64,000 bases of DNA from Paenibacillus marchantiae (GCF_028771845.1 NZ_CP118270.1:1054001-1118000), one strand, 5' to 3'; shown: positions 42,205-52,983, counted from the stretch's first letter. The notes: generated by a model not told the origin, from the letters alone. Made by a program: numbers and translations.

Positions 42205-43737
42205 CTAGTTCAAGTATGTCAACGGATTTTCCACCGTTCCGTTCTTGATAATCTCGAAATGCAGATGCGTTCCGGTCGAACGGCCCGTGTTGCCCATTAC
42301 GCCGATGCTCTCACCTTTTTCAACGACTTGTCCAACCTTAACACCAATGCTGTTCAAGTGCCCATAAAGTGTTTCGTATCCATTACGATGGTTAATAATA
42401 ATAACATTGCCATAACCACTCTTCTGTCCTGCAAAAGTAATCACGCCCTCATCAGACGCTTTCACGTCACGGTTACCGACAAGATCGACACCTTTGTGCT
42501 GGCGACCCCAGCGTTGTCCAAAGCTGCTGCTCATCGTAGCGTTCGATACCGGCCAAGCAAATTCACCTGTACCTTCACCGACCACTTTGGTTCCACTCAG
42601 AACTACTTCAGTAACCGCTGATTTGATGACTTCCTGGCCAAGCCATTCTTCCTGAACGACTTCACCATTTTCCTTCGTTATCCGATATTGCATGCTTTTT
42701 AGACCGCTTTGACCTGGACGCACCACTTTGGTTGTGCCTGCTTTGAGCTCAGCACTTTTGCGTACTTCCACTTGTGGTTTAATCTCAATCTGTTCAACCA
42801 CCTGCTCTACCGATTTAACAGTAACGGCTGGTTTTGGCACCGTCAGTGTAAGCTCGTCCCCAATTTGCAGCGACGTTTCTTTGATGCCCGGATTATGTTT
42901 GCGAATCTCACTTTGCGTAATTTCGTATTTGGCAGCAATGGAAGAGATCGTATCTCCTTCACGCACGACATAAGTTACAGGCGCGTCTTTACCAACGGTT
43001 AAAGCTTCAACCGCCTCGGATACATCCCATATTTTGTTTGGATCAGCCTTCACCACATCTGTCGCTACATCTTCCTTGATGCCCACCGACTTCAGCGTAG
43101 TACTCGGCCCCTCGGCTTTCTTCGATGAGTTTGCCGATACCGACTTCGTCTTGAGCGAACTGCGCACAGCCGATGCCGATATGTACTTGTTCTGCACTTG
43201 TTCCAGAATCGCGTCTGCTGTTGCCTGATCCTTCACAATGCCGATTACTTCACCGTCTACCTTGAGCTCTACACCCTTGGCATAGGCGGTAAGCATGTCG
43301 CCGAGCTTGTCCAGCGTCTCATCGCTGTTCACTACGGGTTTGTATGCTTTAATGGTTTCGGTCGTGATGCCATCTGTGTTCAGCACCATTTCCGCTTCTG
43401 GATATTTATTTTGGAATTCCTCAGTTTTGTCTGCAAATAATTTCTGTAATTGCGTCTCATCCGTGATGGTGCCAATCTCATTTCCTTTAACCATCACTTT
43501 ATAATATGGGACGGTGTTTGCAGCAACGTATTGTTTGCCTGCGAATCCGATCGATGCAGCGATAAATAAACCACATGCTGCTGTAATGATCCATTTGCGC
43601 GAGGCCAGAACGCGCTTTTTATTACTACTGAAGTTGGACATGCTCATGTTGTTTTTGTCTTCGGCCGTCCGGTGTTCCCCGGATTGTTCGTGTTCCCGGT
43701 TCTTGCCCGGTTGGCGTATGCCTCTGAAACCTTTCAT
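42205..43737 (-). CDS. M23 peptidoglycan endopeptidase with LysM and G5 domains
   Basis: 510 residues from ATG 43737 after AAGGAGAG. A basic cytoplasmic tail, then a membrane or signal helix (about 50-67), a conserved N-terminal region, LysM (VTYVVREGDTISSIAAKYEITQSEIRKHNPG, in part, about 260-300), G5 (VEQIEIKPQVEVRKSAEL, about 315-390) and a C-terminal LytM/M23 domain with the zinc motifs HKGVDL, YGHL and THLHFE. It should cut peptidoglycan cross-bridges or stem peptides. A consensus WalR box upstream and the wal operon downstream suggest WalR control. Confidence 0.93.
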   Translation of the reverse strand: MKGFRGIRQPGKNREHEQSGEHRTAEDKNNMSMSNFSSNKKRVLASRKWIITAACGLFIAASIGFAGKQYVAANTVPYYKVMVKGNEIGTITDETQLQKLFADKTEEFQNKYPEAEMVLNTDGITTETIKAYKPVVNSDETLDKLGDMLTAYAKGVELKVDGEVIGIVKDQATADAILEQVQNKYISASAVRSSLKTKSVSANSSKKAEGPSTTLKSVGIKEDVATDVVKADPNKIWDVSEAVEALTVGKDAPVTYVVREGDTISSIAAKYEITQSEIRKHNPGIKETSLQIGDELTLTVPKPAVTVKSVEQVVEQIEIKPQVEVRKSAELKAGTTKVVRPGQSGLKSMQYRITKENGEVVQEEWLGQEVIKSAVTEVVLSGTKVVGEGTGEFAWPVSNATMSSSFGQRWGRQHKGVDLVGNRDVKASDEGVITFAGQKSGYGNVIIINHRNGYETLYGHLNSIGVKVGQVVEKGESIGVMGNTGRSTGTHLHFEIIKNGTVENPLTYLN

Positions 43738-43902
43738 GATTCTCTCCTTTTCAGCACTTCTCAGTTCGCATTTCTGTCAAGACATCACCCACTGTGTCTG
43801 TCCCATGCTTGTCGATATTTGTATTCGGGTGTCCGCAAATCAGGACTTTAGCTGCGCTCGTAAAAGTGTCAAAATTTTAACCTTTTATCACACCCGTATA
43901 CT

Positions 43903-43919
43903 TTAACACAGGTTTTACA
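43903..43919 (-). promoter_or_regulatory. WalR binding site upstream of the M23 peptidase
   Basis: On the minus strand TGTAAA-ACCTG-TGTTAA matches the WalR consensus TGTWAH-N5-TGTWAH at every fixed position. It lies 166 bp before the M23 start. Confidence 0.8.
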
Positions 43920-44343
43920 CTCATTTCAACTGTACACGTCATAGCGCAAAGCCGCGCCACGCTTGGTTTTCCTGTATTATCCATAAGATGGCAGAGCAGA
44001 ACTCTTCCCCATAACGCCTCTACTTCAGGTATACTATGTACTTTTGATCATTTTTTAAGACTAGGTTCTAAGACCCACTGAAATGTGTTTTCTTTTTCAT
44101 AAAAATACAAACTGAAATCCCTCGCCAGATCATCTCTGGTGAGGGATTTCGTTAAACTCTTGCTATAGAGTGCCTCATATTGGCTGGATTGTATGCTAAC
44201 CAATTTCTGCTTTTATTTCATTGCCCGAATGGCCTCATAAATTAAATTTCTCTGATTTACCGCTCAGGATTCGATCTTTCGATTCCTTTATGAATATTCA
44301 GCAAAGGGTCGCAGATTTACGGATTTCCCTATATGAACTTAGT
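43920..44343. other. Gene-free interval holding one terminator
   Basis: About 420 bp between the WalR box and the end of the gene at 44344. The terminator at 44114-44150 is the only structure seen; 44151-44343 and 43920-44113 show no ORF with a ribosome site and no repeat. Confidence 0.5.
44114..44150. terminator. Strong hairpin terminator
   Basis: GAAATCCCTCGCCAGA (44114-44129) and TCTGGTGAGGGATTTC (44135-44150) form a 16-bp stem with one G-T pair, followed on the minus strand by a T-rich stretch. It is about 200 bp after the gene at 44344. Confidence 0.75.
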
Positions 44344-45129
44344 TTATTCCGCCTGAAGGACTTCCATTAGATTATCGTATTCTTCGCTCGTCAGATACTT
44401 GGAGATCACCTGCTCAATATCCCGCAGCTCCTGCTCAGTCAGGCCGCCTTCCATGGCGCCTGAGATTTGCTGCATCTCTTTCTGGGGCAGCTTGTTCATC
44501 AGCAGACTGAAAATCTTTTCTTTTTCCTCCAACGGCAGCTTGTCCTTCTTGCCTGTGATGTCATCCGGAGATACTACAATCTCATCATTCCCTGAAGAAG
44601 GCGTGCCATTGGAATTCGTACCTGATCCGTTGCCCGATGCTGTACTGTTGCCAGGCGTTGTCCCAGAATCGCTACCCGCATTTGTGCCAGCATCTGCGTC
44701 TGTTCCCGTGCCTGAGCTGCCCCCTGGGCTAGATCCCGTAGCAGAAGAATCCGTTCCTGAGCCTGCTCCTTGACCATCGTCTGTTCCCGTACCCTGTTCA
44801 GAGCTGTTGCCTGTATTCGCGCCTGTTTCTCCACTTTCTGTTCCATTGCCCATGACAGATATCGCATCTTCTGGAACGTGTTCCTCCTCCGCTCCTGCCG
44901 GCTGATCTGTCGTGCCCGTTCCTGGCTTCTTCTCTTCACCGGACTTACCACCTAATGCACCCTGAAACATGGCCGTTAACCCCATGGGCTGGCCTTCCCA
45001 CTGAATATTGAAACTCGCCAGCAGCGATTTTACATATGACTGAACGATTAATCCGGTTGTCAGCAGGGTCAGTGAACTGACCAGCATCACGGTAAGCAAT
45101 ATTTTAATGAACCATTGAAGCAACTTCAT
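44344..45129 (-). CDS. Membrane-anchored protein with Gly/Ser/Thr/Asn-rich linker
   Basis: 261 residues in three parts. Residues 8-32 are one membrane helix or uncleaved signal (ILLTVMLVSSLTLLTTGLIV). Residues about 60-185 are low complexity (GTGTDDGQGAGSGTDSSAT and similar), probably an extended spacer across the wall. The C-terminal 70 residues are helical and charged (KDKLPLEEKEKIFSLLMNKL; GLTEQELRDIEQVISKYLTSEE). No enzyme motif. Single gene with its own terminator, between the M23 peptidase and purA. I do not recognise a named family. Confidence 0.75.
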   Translation of the reverse strand: MKLLQWFIKILLTVMLVSSLTLLTTGLIVQSYVKSLLASFNIQWEGQPMGLTAMFQGALGGKSGEEKKPGTGTTDQPAGAEEEHVPEDAISVMGNGTESGETGANTGNSSEQGTGTDDGQGAGSGTDSSATGSSPGGSSGTGTDADAGTNAGSDSGTTPGNSTASGNGSGTNSNGTPSSGNDEIVVSPDDITGKKDKLPLEEKEKIFSLLMNKLPQKEMQQISGAMEGGLTEQELRDIEQVISKYLTSEEYDNLMEVLQAE

Positions 45130-45245
45130 TCCCGTTCTCTCCCTCCGTTTTCCGACCCCATATCACATTCGATGTTTCAGGATCTATGAGTCTACTGTTA
45201 ACCAGTATTGACGGAAATCCGGGGATTATATCAGGAAGGCGTGCG

Positions 45246-45283
45246 AAAAACCCCAGCCATCGCTGTTTAAGCGATAACTGGGG
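45246..45283 (-). terminator. Terminator of purA
   Basis: On the minus strand CCCCAG..ATCGCT, loop, AGCGAT..CTGGGG, then TTTTTCG (plus 45251-45283 with the A run at 45246-45250), about 70 bp after the stop. Confidence 0.9.
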
Positions 45284-45354
45284 CTCTATGATGCCTATAT
45301 AGGCATATCATTTGGATGAACGTTTACTTCGTATTGCCGAGTTAACCTAGCTGC

Positions 45355-46806
<1,452 letters not shown>

Positions 46807-46812
46807 AGTACT

Positions 46813-46841
46813 AGTGTACCAGTCCCTTTTTTCAAAGTCAA
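46813..46841 (-). promoter_or_regulatory. purA promoter
   Basis: On the minus strand TTGACT (46841-46836), a 17-bp spacer and TACACT (46818-46813). Confidence 0.85.
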
Positions 46842-46845
46842 ATCA

Positions 46846-46889
46846 AATGGCGAACAATTAGATATAGTCAAACTCTAATGTTCGGAATT
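46846..46889 (-). promoter_or_regulatory. Paired PurR boxes
   Basis: AATTCCGAACATT on the minus strand (46889-46877) matches the Bacillus PurBox AWWWCCGAACWWT at all positions. AATGGCGAACAAT on the plus strand (46846-46858) matches at 11 of 13. The boxes are inverted, 18 bp apart and directly upstream of the -35, the layout known for PurR-repressed genes. Confidence 0.82.
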
Positions 46890-46906
46890 GACTCCATATT
46901 GCGACG

Positions 46907-46956
46907 CAAAAAACCGGCGAAGCCAGTCAAATCTTGCTTGACAGCTAACCCCGGTT
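46907..46956 (-). terminator. Terminator of the rplI-dnaB operon
   Basis: On the minus strand AACCGG .. GTCAA .. TTGAC .. CCGGTT then TTTTTG (plus 46912-46956 with the A run before it). A shorter stem, GGGGACAG/CTGTCCCC, lies at the dnaB stop near 47038-47087. Confidence 0.8.
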
Positions 46957-47085
46957 ACTCGCTACGCGTTTAAATCCAACGCTATATGTCGTATTCACAA
47001 CGTATTTATGAGTTCATATGATCTAATGGTTGATGCCGGGGACAGACGATTTCACTTCCCTATCGAAGCAGTCTGTGCCTGTCCC

Positions 47086-48447
47086 CTACATGGCAAAGGC
47101 ATCATTATGTGCCCGCTCGTAGTTAACGAATTTATTAAAGTTTTTCAGGAAGACCAGTTCCACCGTACCCACCGGACCATTACGCTGTTTGGCGATAATA
47201 ATCTCGATAATGTTTTTCTTCTCGGTTTCCTGGTTATAGTAGTCATCCCGGTACAGGAACGCAACGATGTCGGCATCTTGCTCGATCGAACCCGATTCCC
47301 GCAAGTCACTCATCATCGGACGTTTATCCTGACGTTGCTCTACACCCCGGCTCAGCTGAGACAGGGCAATAACCGGAACTTCCAGTTCCCGGCCAATCTG
47401 TTTCAGGGTACGTGAGATCTCGGATACCTCTTGTTGACGGTTCTCGCCGGCTTTACCACGTCCACTAATCAGTTGAAGGTAGTCGATCAGAATCATGCCA
47501 AGGCCTTTCTCTTTCTTGAGACGACGGCATTTAGCACGAATGTCAGCTACGGTGATCCCTGGTGTATCGTCAATGTAGATATTAGCTTCGTTCAAGGCTG
47601 CAATGCCCATCGTCAGCTTTTGCCAATCTTCATCACCTTTAAAGTCACCCATACGCATGACACCCGCATCCAGATTGGCCTCTGCACAGATCATACGCTG
47701 TACGAGCTGTGCGGCTGACATCTCCAGACTGAATATCGCAACTGTCTCCTGCGCCCGAATGGCTACATTCTGAGCGATATTCAGGGCGAAGGCGGTCTTA
47801 CCTACAGATGGACGTGCCGCTACAATAATCAAGTCACTCCGCTGGAATCCGGCGGTCATCTTGTCCAGATCGATGAACCCGGACGGAATGCCCGTTGTGG
47901 TGCCCTTGTTCTGATGCAACGTCTCCACACGGTCGAATACTTCCATCAGAACATCCTGAATGGCTATAAAACCGCTACTGGAACGTCGGTTGGAAATCTC
48001 CAGAATGCGCCGCTCTGCTTCTCCAAGCATAGCCGCGACATCCTCACCGCCCGTGTATCCTTCACTCACAATTTGCGTAGCTGTACGAATCAGGCGACGC
48101 AGCATGGATTTCTCTTCGATAATCTGAGCGTAATAATCCACGTTCGCGGCAGTCGGAACACCATGAGCCAGCTTCGCCAGATAACTGACGCCGCCGATGT
48201 CCTCAAGCTCGCCTTTATCCTTCAGTAGCGAAGTCAGTGTCACGAGGTCAATCGGTTGATTTCCCTCGCCAAGCTGGATCATCGCTTCAAAAATTAATTG
48301 ATGGCGTTTATCATAGAAATCCTCGGTTTGCACCCGTTCCATCGCTGTAATCAGGGCTTCGCCCTGCAACAGGATTGCACCCAGCACGGCCTGTTCGGCT
48401 TCCAGGTTCTGTGGGGGAATCCGGTCGAATAACATTTCGCCGCCCAT
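47086..48447 (-). CDS. dnaB: Replicative DNA helicase DnaB (B. subtilis DnaC)
   Basis: 453 residues. Hexameric 5'-3' helicase of the replication fork. The N-terminal primase-interacting domain (IPPQNLEAEQAVLGAILL) is followed by the RecA-type motor: Walker A ARPSVGKTAFALNIA near residue 210, H1a/Walker B GMILIDYLQLISG near 320, SQLSRGVEQRQDKRP and the arginine-finger region QRNGPVGTVELVF near the end. ATG 48447 is followed by a second Met (MGGEMLF) that could also be used. It is 1 bp after rplI; no intein is present. Confidence 0.97.
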   Translation of the reverse strand: MGGEMLFDRIPPQNLEAEQAVLGAILLQGEALITAMERVQTEDFYDKRHQLIFEAMIQLGEGNQPIDLVTLTSLLKDKGELEDIGGVSYLAKLAHGVPTAANVDYYAQIIEEKSMLRRLIRTATQIVSEGYTGGEDVAAMLGEAERRILEISNRRSSSGFIAIQDVLMEVFDRVETLHQNKGTTTGIPSGFIDLDKMTAGFQRSDLIIVAARPSVGKTAFALNIAQNVAIRAQETVAIFSLEMSAAQLVQRMICAEANLDAGVMRMGDFKGDEDWQKLTMGIAALNEANIYIDDTPGITVADIRAKCRRLKKEKGLGMILIDYLQLISGRGKAGENRQQEVSEISRTLKQIGRELEVPVIALSQLSRGVEQRQDKRPMMSDLRESGSIEQDADIVAFLYRDDYYNQETEKKNIIEIIIAKQRNGPVGTVELVFLKNFNKFVNYERAHNDAFAM

Positions 48448-48448
48448 C

Positions 48449-48892
48449 TTACTCCTCCGTTACCTGTACCTTCAAGGTAGCCTTCACTTCAGGGTGAACC
48501 TTGACGGTGACTTGCGTTACGCCGAGTGTGCGAATAGGCTCGTCCAGTTCAATTTTGCGTTTGTCGACTTTCAGACCTTTCGCTGCCAGAGCTTCTGCGA
48601 TTTGTTTGCTCGTGATTGCACCGAACAGACGGCCGCCTTCGCCGGATTTTGCTTTCAGTTCAGTCACTTCAGCTTCAAGCTTTTTAGCCAGAGCTTCCGC
48701 TTCTGCTTTCTCTTCCTGCTTACGTCTGTCTTCCGCTGCCTTCTGGTTGTCCAGTGTTTTCATATTTCCGTCTGTTGCTGGACGTGCGATTCCCCGTGGC
48801 AGAAGAAAGTTCTGTGCGTATCCCTCGGACACTTCCTTCACTTGTCCTTTTTTGCCTTGACCCTTCATATCTTTTATAAAAATGACTTTCAT
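48449..48892 (-). CDS. rplI: 50S ribosomal protein L9
   Basis: 147 residues. MKVIFIKDMKGQGKKGQVKEVSEGYAQNFLLPRGIA (in part) is the invariant L9 N-terminal domain; a long connecting helix (AAEDRRKQEEKAEAEALAKKLEAEV, in part) and the C-terminal 23S-binding domain (FGAITSKQIAEAL; LDEPIRTLGVTQVTVKVHPEV) follow. Overlaps the end of gdpP by 4 bases (ATGA), indicating translational coupling. Confidence 0.98.
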   Translation of the reverse strand: MKVIFIKDMKGQGKKGQVKEVSEGYAQNFLLPRGIARPATDGNMKTLDNQKAAEDRRKQEEKAEAEALAKKLEAEVTELKAKSGEGGRLFGAITSKQIAEALAAKGLKVDKRKIELDEPIRTLGVTQVTVKVHPEVKATLKVQVTEE

Positions 48893-50877
48893 TCGAACAA
48901 ACCCTCTTCCTTTTCGATTTCAGCCAGTACGTTCGTCAGCCGTTTTTCCGCCTCTCCAAGCGTTCCTTCAAGCTGCACGGCAGCATTCGTTAAATGTCCG
49001 CCACCGCCCAGTCGTTCCATGACCACCTGAACATTCATGCGCCCCAGCGATCTCGCGCTGATGCCAATCAGTCCATCCGGGCGTTCACTAATGACAAATG
49101 AAGCGACCACGTCGGTCATATTAAGCAATGTGTCCGCCACTTGGGCGATCATCATCTGTGGAATCTTGTTGCCAGGGTCCGTGACCGCCAGCGCAATGTT
49201 CCCGTATACCATTTTAGCATGCTTTATGATTTCTGCCTTAGCAATATATTCTGACAGATCTTCTTTCATAAGCCGCTGGATCATAATGGTGTCTGCACCA
49301 CTGCGACGCAGGAAGCCTGCCGCTTCAAACGTTCTCGATCCCGTATGGAGTGCAAAATGCTTCGTATCCACCGTAATCCCGGCTAATAACGCCGTCGCTT
49401 CCAGTGGAGTGAATTGTACCTTGTCATGAATATATTGGAGAAGCTCAGTCACCAATTCTGCTGCCGAAGAAGCATATGGTTCCAGATAGATCAGAACTGC
49501 ATCGTTAATGAATTCTTCACCCCGACGGTGGTGATCCACAACCACGACACGCGTAGCGGATTGAACCAGCTTCGGCTCCATTGTCATGGATGCCTTATGT
49601 GTATCGACAACAACAAGCAGCGTATGCTCCGTCATCATCTGGGTTGCCTGTTCCGGCGACACAAAGGCTTTGGACAGCTTCTCATCCTTATTCACCTGTT
49701 CCATCATGCGTTCAATGGAAGGGTTGGGTCCATCCAGTACAATTCGTGCCTCCACATTGTACAGACTCGCCGCTTTCCATACCCCAATAGACGCGCCAAT
49801 CGCATCCATATCAGGCATTTTGTGACCCATGATAATCACTCGGTCACTCTCCTGCATCAGATCACGCAATGCATGTGCGATAACCCGAGCTCTTACCCGA
49901 GTACGTTTCTCCACCGCGTTGGACTTTCCACCGTAAAAGGACAACCGCTGTCCAGATTTTACGGCAGCCTGATCACCACCACGGCCAAGTGCCATATCCA
50001 AACTGGACTGAGCCAATTCTCCCATCTCACTGATGGTATCCGAGCCAAATGCCAGTCCAACACTTAGTGTCATCGGCACCTTAAGATCAGCCGTCATCTC
50101 CCGGACTTCATCCAGGATGACAAATCGGCTCTGCTCCAGTTCCTGCAAAGACTTATAATTCAACATCATGAGATAACGATCAGAAGAGAGGCGGCGCAGG
50201 TATACCTCATACCGTTTCGCCCAAGACGTAATCTCGCTTGTTACACGGGCAATCAGCGCAGTCCGCTGCTGGTCGTCCATGCCCTGGGCTGCTTCGTCCA
50301 GGTTGTCGAGAACCAGAATGCCCAGTGCCATGCGTTCATTCTCATATTTATCACGAAGAATGGCTAGCTCCGTAATCTCGTAAACATATACATACCGCTC
50401 TTGCGGATTATGAATAACTCCATAATATCGATCATCCAATTGGAATTCGTCGTGAAGCTCCTTAGACGGCTCCTTGGTCCCATCCTTTTTTTCCTTCGGT
50501 TGAGGAAGTTTGGGAAACAAATTTTGCAGCGGATTACCTACCATCGTCTTCTCTTGGAACATGTCCGCGACGAAGCGATTATGCCACTCTACGGTACGAT
50601 CTTCGCTGTACAGCACAATACCGAATGGGAGCATGCTGACCGCTTCCCCCTCCATTCGTTTGATCCGAATGGAAAGGCCATTAATGTAGTCGTTAAGCTC
50701 ACGACGGAACGCGAGCTCCGCCTTAATCATGACGATTCCCAGCGCCGAAGCCAGTATCAGACTAATCAAACCAAGCGTCCAGTTGTAGATGGTCACGAAC
50801 ATAACAAGCAGAAGCAGCAGTATGAACGCCCATACGGTATAGTAGCCGTGCCAGCGTTTCTTCAGAAATTTAGGCAT
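48889..50877 (-). CDS. gdpP: Cyclic-di-AMP phosphodiesterase GdpP (YybT)
   Basis: 662 residues. Two N-terminal membrane helices (about 10-55), a PAS domain that binds heme in homologues (about 85-150), a degenerate GGDEF (about 175-305, LSSDRYLMMLNYKSL, no GGDEF signature) and DHH-DHHA1 (about 340-655) with RVIIMGHKMPDMDAIGAS, VVVDTHK, VVVDHHRRGEEF and GGGHLTNAAV. It hydrolyses c-di-AMP to pApA and so controls potassium and osmotic balance and beta-lactam tolerance. Usual position before rplI-dnaB. Confidence 0.96.
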   Translation of the reverse strand: MPKFLKKRWHGYYTVWAFILLLLLVMFVTIYNWTLGLISLILASALGIVMIKAELAFRRELNDYINGLSIRIKRMEGEAVSMLPFGIVLYSEDRTVEWHNRFVADMFQEKTMVGNPLQNLFPKLPQPKEKKDGTKEPSKELHDEFQLDDRYYGVIHNPQERYVYVYEITELAILRDKYENERMALGILVLDNLDEAAQGMDDQQRTALIARVTSEITSWAKRYEVYLRRLSSDRYLMMLNYKSLQELEQSRFVILDEVREMTADLKVPMTLSVGLAFGSDTISEMGELAQSSLDMALGRGGDQAAVKSGQRLSFYGGKSNAVEKRTRVRARVIAHALRDLMQESDRVIIMGHKMPDMDAIGASIGVWKAASLYNVEARIVLDGPNPSIERMMEQVNKDEKLSKAFVSPEQATQMMTEHTLLVVVDTHKASMTMEPKLVQSATRVVVVDHHRRGEEFINDAVLIYLEPYASSAAELVTELLQYIHDKVQFTPLEATALLAGITVDTKHFALHTGSRTFEAAGFLRRSGADTIMIQRLMKEDLSEYIAKAEIIKHAKMVYGNIALAVTDPGNKIPQMMIAQVADTLLNMTDVVASFVISERPDGLIGISARSLGRMNVQVVMERLGGGGHLTNAAVQLEGTLGEAEKRLTNVLAEIEKEEGLFE

Positions 50878-50888
50878 GACTCATCACC

Positions 50889-51809
50889 CTATCGTTTTGG
50901 TTTCGATATTGCCTCGCGAAGCGGGAACGCCAGATCGATAATCCCGATAATCCGCAGCGGTCCAATGAAGAAGACTGCTGCCGCCAGCAAATACGGTACA
51001 ACCGGATTCCATTTCTTTGCATGTGAGAGAAAGAAGAAGAATCCGATGGCTTGAATCATGAAGCCCAAATTGATTAGAGGCGACAAGTTCATGGCGATCA
51101 TGGTCCAGTACGTTCCGTCACTCTGCCTGGATATCACTTCGAACAACAATGCCAGGAAGTAATACCAGATCAGGGCACGCGGCATACGCCATTCACGCGC
51201 AGGTGGAAATTTCGGTACAACCACGCCCATTACGTTTAGAATCGGACGTGCAATGAGATGTGTGATTAGAGCCATGACCAGAGACGTGACCACCAAGGCG
51301 AATGGAATCATAAGCTGCGTCTGTCTTGCGACATCCTGAGTCATTTCAGGTGTCCATACAAACCCATTTACCATCTGACTGGATGTATTCGTCAGGGGTT
51401 CAATCGTCAATCTGACCACATCATCAATATAACTCGACAAATCAAATTGGAAGATTACACTTCCAATCAACAGGAGCAACAGATACTCGGCCAGCATGGC
51501 TCCACTTCCTGCCATTAGGGCGAACAGGGCCGATTTCTTTTTCTTGTAAGCATTGCCCATAACAATGGCGGGCAGGGTGAACAAAAGCAGTAATAACAAA
51601 TAAATCGGACTAAATATGACCAAAATGATCGCCACTGGGACGAGATGCCATATAAATGATTTTACCGGTAATGAAGCAAACAAAATAACTCCAGGTATCA
51701 TCATGAAAAATATGGCCAAAACCGATAAAGGAGTTAACAGCGAAAGTAGCAAGAGCAGATAAACTACGCTCCAGACAGCTGATTTAAAGCTAAATTTCAA
51801 CAAATTCAC
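50889..51809 (-). CDS. YybS family membrane protein (DUF2232)
   Basis: 306 residues with about eight membrane helices, including VWSVVYLLLLLSLLTPLSVLAIFFMMIPGVILFASLP (in part) and LPAIVMGNAYKKKKSAL. It matches the DUF2232 family, always found just before gdpP in Bacillales; the fold resembles ECF-transporter substrate components, but the substrate is unknown. GTG 51809 abuts the ribosome site AAGAGG, so TTG 51803 or 51800 may be the real start. Overlaps the MazG-like gene by 4 bases. Confidence 0.88.
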   Translation of the reverse strand: MNLLKFSFKSAVWSVVYLLLLLSLLTPLSVLAIFFMMIPGVILFASLPVKSFIWHLVPVAIILVIFSPIYLLLLLLFTLPAIVMGNAYKKKKSALFALMAGSGAMLAEYLLLLLIGSVIFQFDLSSYIDDVVRLTIEPLTNTSSQMVNGFVWTPEMTQDVARQTQLMIPFALVVTSLVMALITHLIARPILNVMGVVVPKFPPAREWRMPRALIWYYFLALLFEVISRQSDGTYWTMIAMNLSPLINLGFMIQAIGFFFFLSHAKKWNPVVPYLLAAAVFFIGPLRIIGIIDLAFPLREAISKPKR

Positions 51810-52123
51810 CTCTTACGCATGTGATCTTCTAGCGCGGAAATATCTTGGTACCAATCTTCCAACTGGTGACCTTCCTGTTTATGCTTTTTCAATTTCTCAA
51901 CAAGCAGTGCATCCAGATCCTTGAAAGGAATACCGAGCCTGCGGCCCAATATGTAACTACTCATCATCAAACTGGCGAGACTGTCCCCGATTCGGGTTGT
52001 ACTGCCTTCCCATAACGCTTTGAATAATCGGGATACCTGATCAAGCACTTCGGTTTTAAGCCATTCAATCACTTTAGCGCGTTTGGCTACATCCAGTTCT
52101 TTAGGCATATTGGCGAAAGTCAC
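51806..52123 (-). CDS. MazG-like family small protein
   Basis: 105 residues, helical. The segment VIEWLKTEVLDQVSRLFKALWEG and SLASLMMSSYILGRRLGIPFKDLDALLVEKL (in part) match the short MazG-like family of Bacillales, a cut-down relative of NTP pyrophosphohydrolases. The full set of catalytic acidic residues of true MazG (EELGD type) is not evident, so enzyme activity is doubtful. The GTG start at 52123 lies very close to GGGGGAG. First gene of the transcript running through yybS, gdpP, rplI and dnaB. Confidence 0.8.
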   Translation of the reverse strand: MTFANMPKELDVAKRAKVIEWLKTEVLDQVSRLFKALWEGSTTRIGDSLASLMMSSYILGRRLGIPFKDLDALLVEKLKKHKQEGHQLEDWYQDISALEDHMRKR

Positions 52124-52372
52124 TCTCCCCCGAAAAAGCTTTATTCTCCATTATAGCATAAAAAGGGGGGCCGCAAAATTACCCCAAAAAGCGGAGAAGT
52201 CCTCCGAAACTTATCTCAGGTACTTTGCGGGGACCCCGTACAACGAATTCGTATTTTATCTTGTCGAAAATTCATTTAAGTTCGCTCTTGTTCAGCTCTT
52301 CTTAAGTTTAACATGATACCGGACGGCTGTGATTATCCACGCAGTTGCATCAATATCGAATTTTGTTTCGAC

Positions 52373-52798
52373 TTACTTCACTTTCATGGATTCCTTGGCT
52401 ACAATACCCTCGCAATACTCAATAATCTGACTCCGTCTTACGATCCCGATGAAGCGCTCCATATCATCGACAACCGGCACAAAGTTCTGCACTTTCGCCA
52501 GATTAATCAAATCCTCCATGTTGGCTTCAATGGATACCGGTTTGATATCCAGCCGAAGTGGAACGTCCTTAAGCAGGAATTTTGAAGCGTTTTCAAATGT
52601 AATCTTTCCCTCGGCGTTCTTCATATACCACAGCAGATCACCTTCGGTAACCGTGCCGATATACTTGCCTTCCTTATTCAAAATGGGCACCGCCGTGAAC
52701 CGATGATATTCCATCCGTTCCAACGTCTGCCGCAGAGTAGAATCCGACGTTACGCACGTAACTTCTTGTTTGGGCAGCAAAAAAAATGCGATGTTCAT
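52373..52798 (-). CDS. CBS-domain pair protein
   Basis: 141 residues made of two CBS motifs (TLRQTLERMEYHRFTAVPILNKEGKYIGTVTEGDLLWYM, in part, residues about 20-60, and LINLAKVQNFVPVVDDMERFIGIVRRSQIIEY, in part, about 92-125). Paired CBS units form a Bateman module that binds adenine nucleotides; family members close to this one (CbpB/YkuL-like) bind c-di-AMP and act on the stringent response in Bacillales. That role is inferred from resemblance and from GdpP nearby. Single gene. Confidence 0.88.
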   Translation of the reverse strand: MNIAFFLLPKQEVTCVTSDSTLRQTLERMEYHRFTAVPILNKEGKYIGTVTEGDLLWYMKNAEGKITFENASKFLLKDVPLRLDIKPVSIEANMEDLINLAKVQNFVPVVDDMERFIGIVRRSQIIEYCEGIVAKESMKVK

Positions 52799-52911
52799 AC
52801 CCTTACGTATCCTCCTTGTGAAATTTCATCAGTCAGCTTATTACATTCAACTTACATAGTACGCATTAGAACGCAAGATGTTCCAAAAGGACATGATTCC
52901 TTCTACAAAGT

Positions 52912-52947
52912 AAAAAAAACAGCAGCCCGCCAATAAACGCACTGCTG
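52912..52947 (-). terminator. Terminator of the LCP gene
   Basis: On the minus strand CAGCAG, a 16-nt loop and CTGCTG run into eight Ts (plus 52920-52947 plus the A run at 52912-52919), 37 bp after the stop. Confidence 0.8.
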
Positions 52948-52983
52948 ATCCTTGTCTAAAACATAACGTCTGTATGGAATTGG

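Noticed and set aside
44574-44951. Alternative frame in the low-complexity part of the gene at 44344
   Set aside because: It arises from the repetitive codons of the Gly/Ser/Thr linker and is rich in Arg and Gln, as expected from a shadow.
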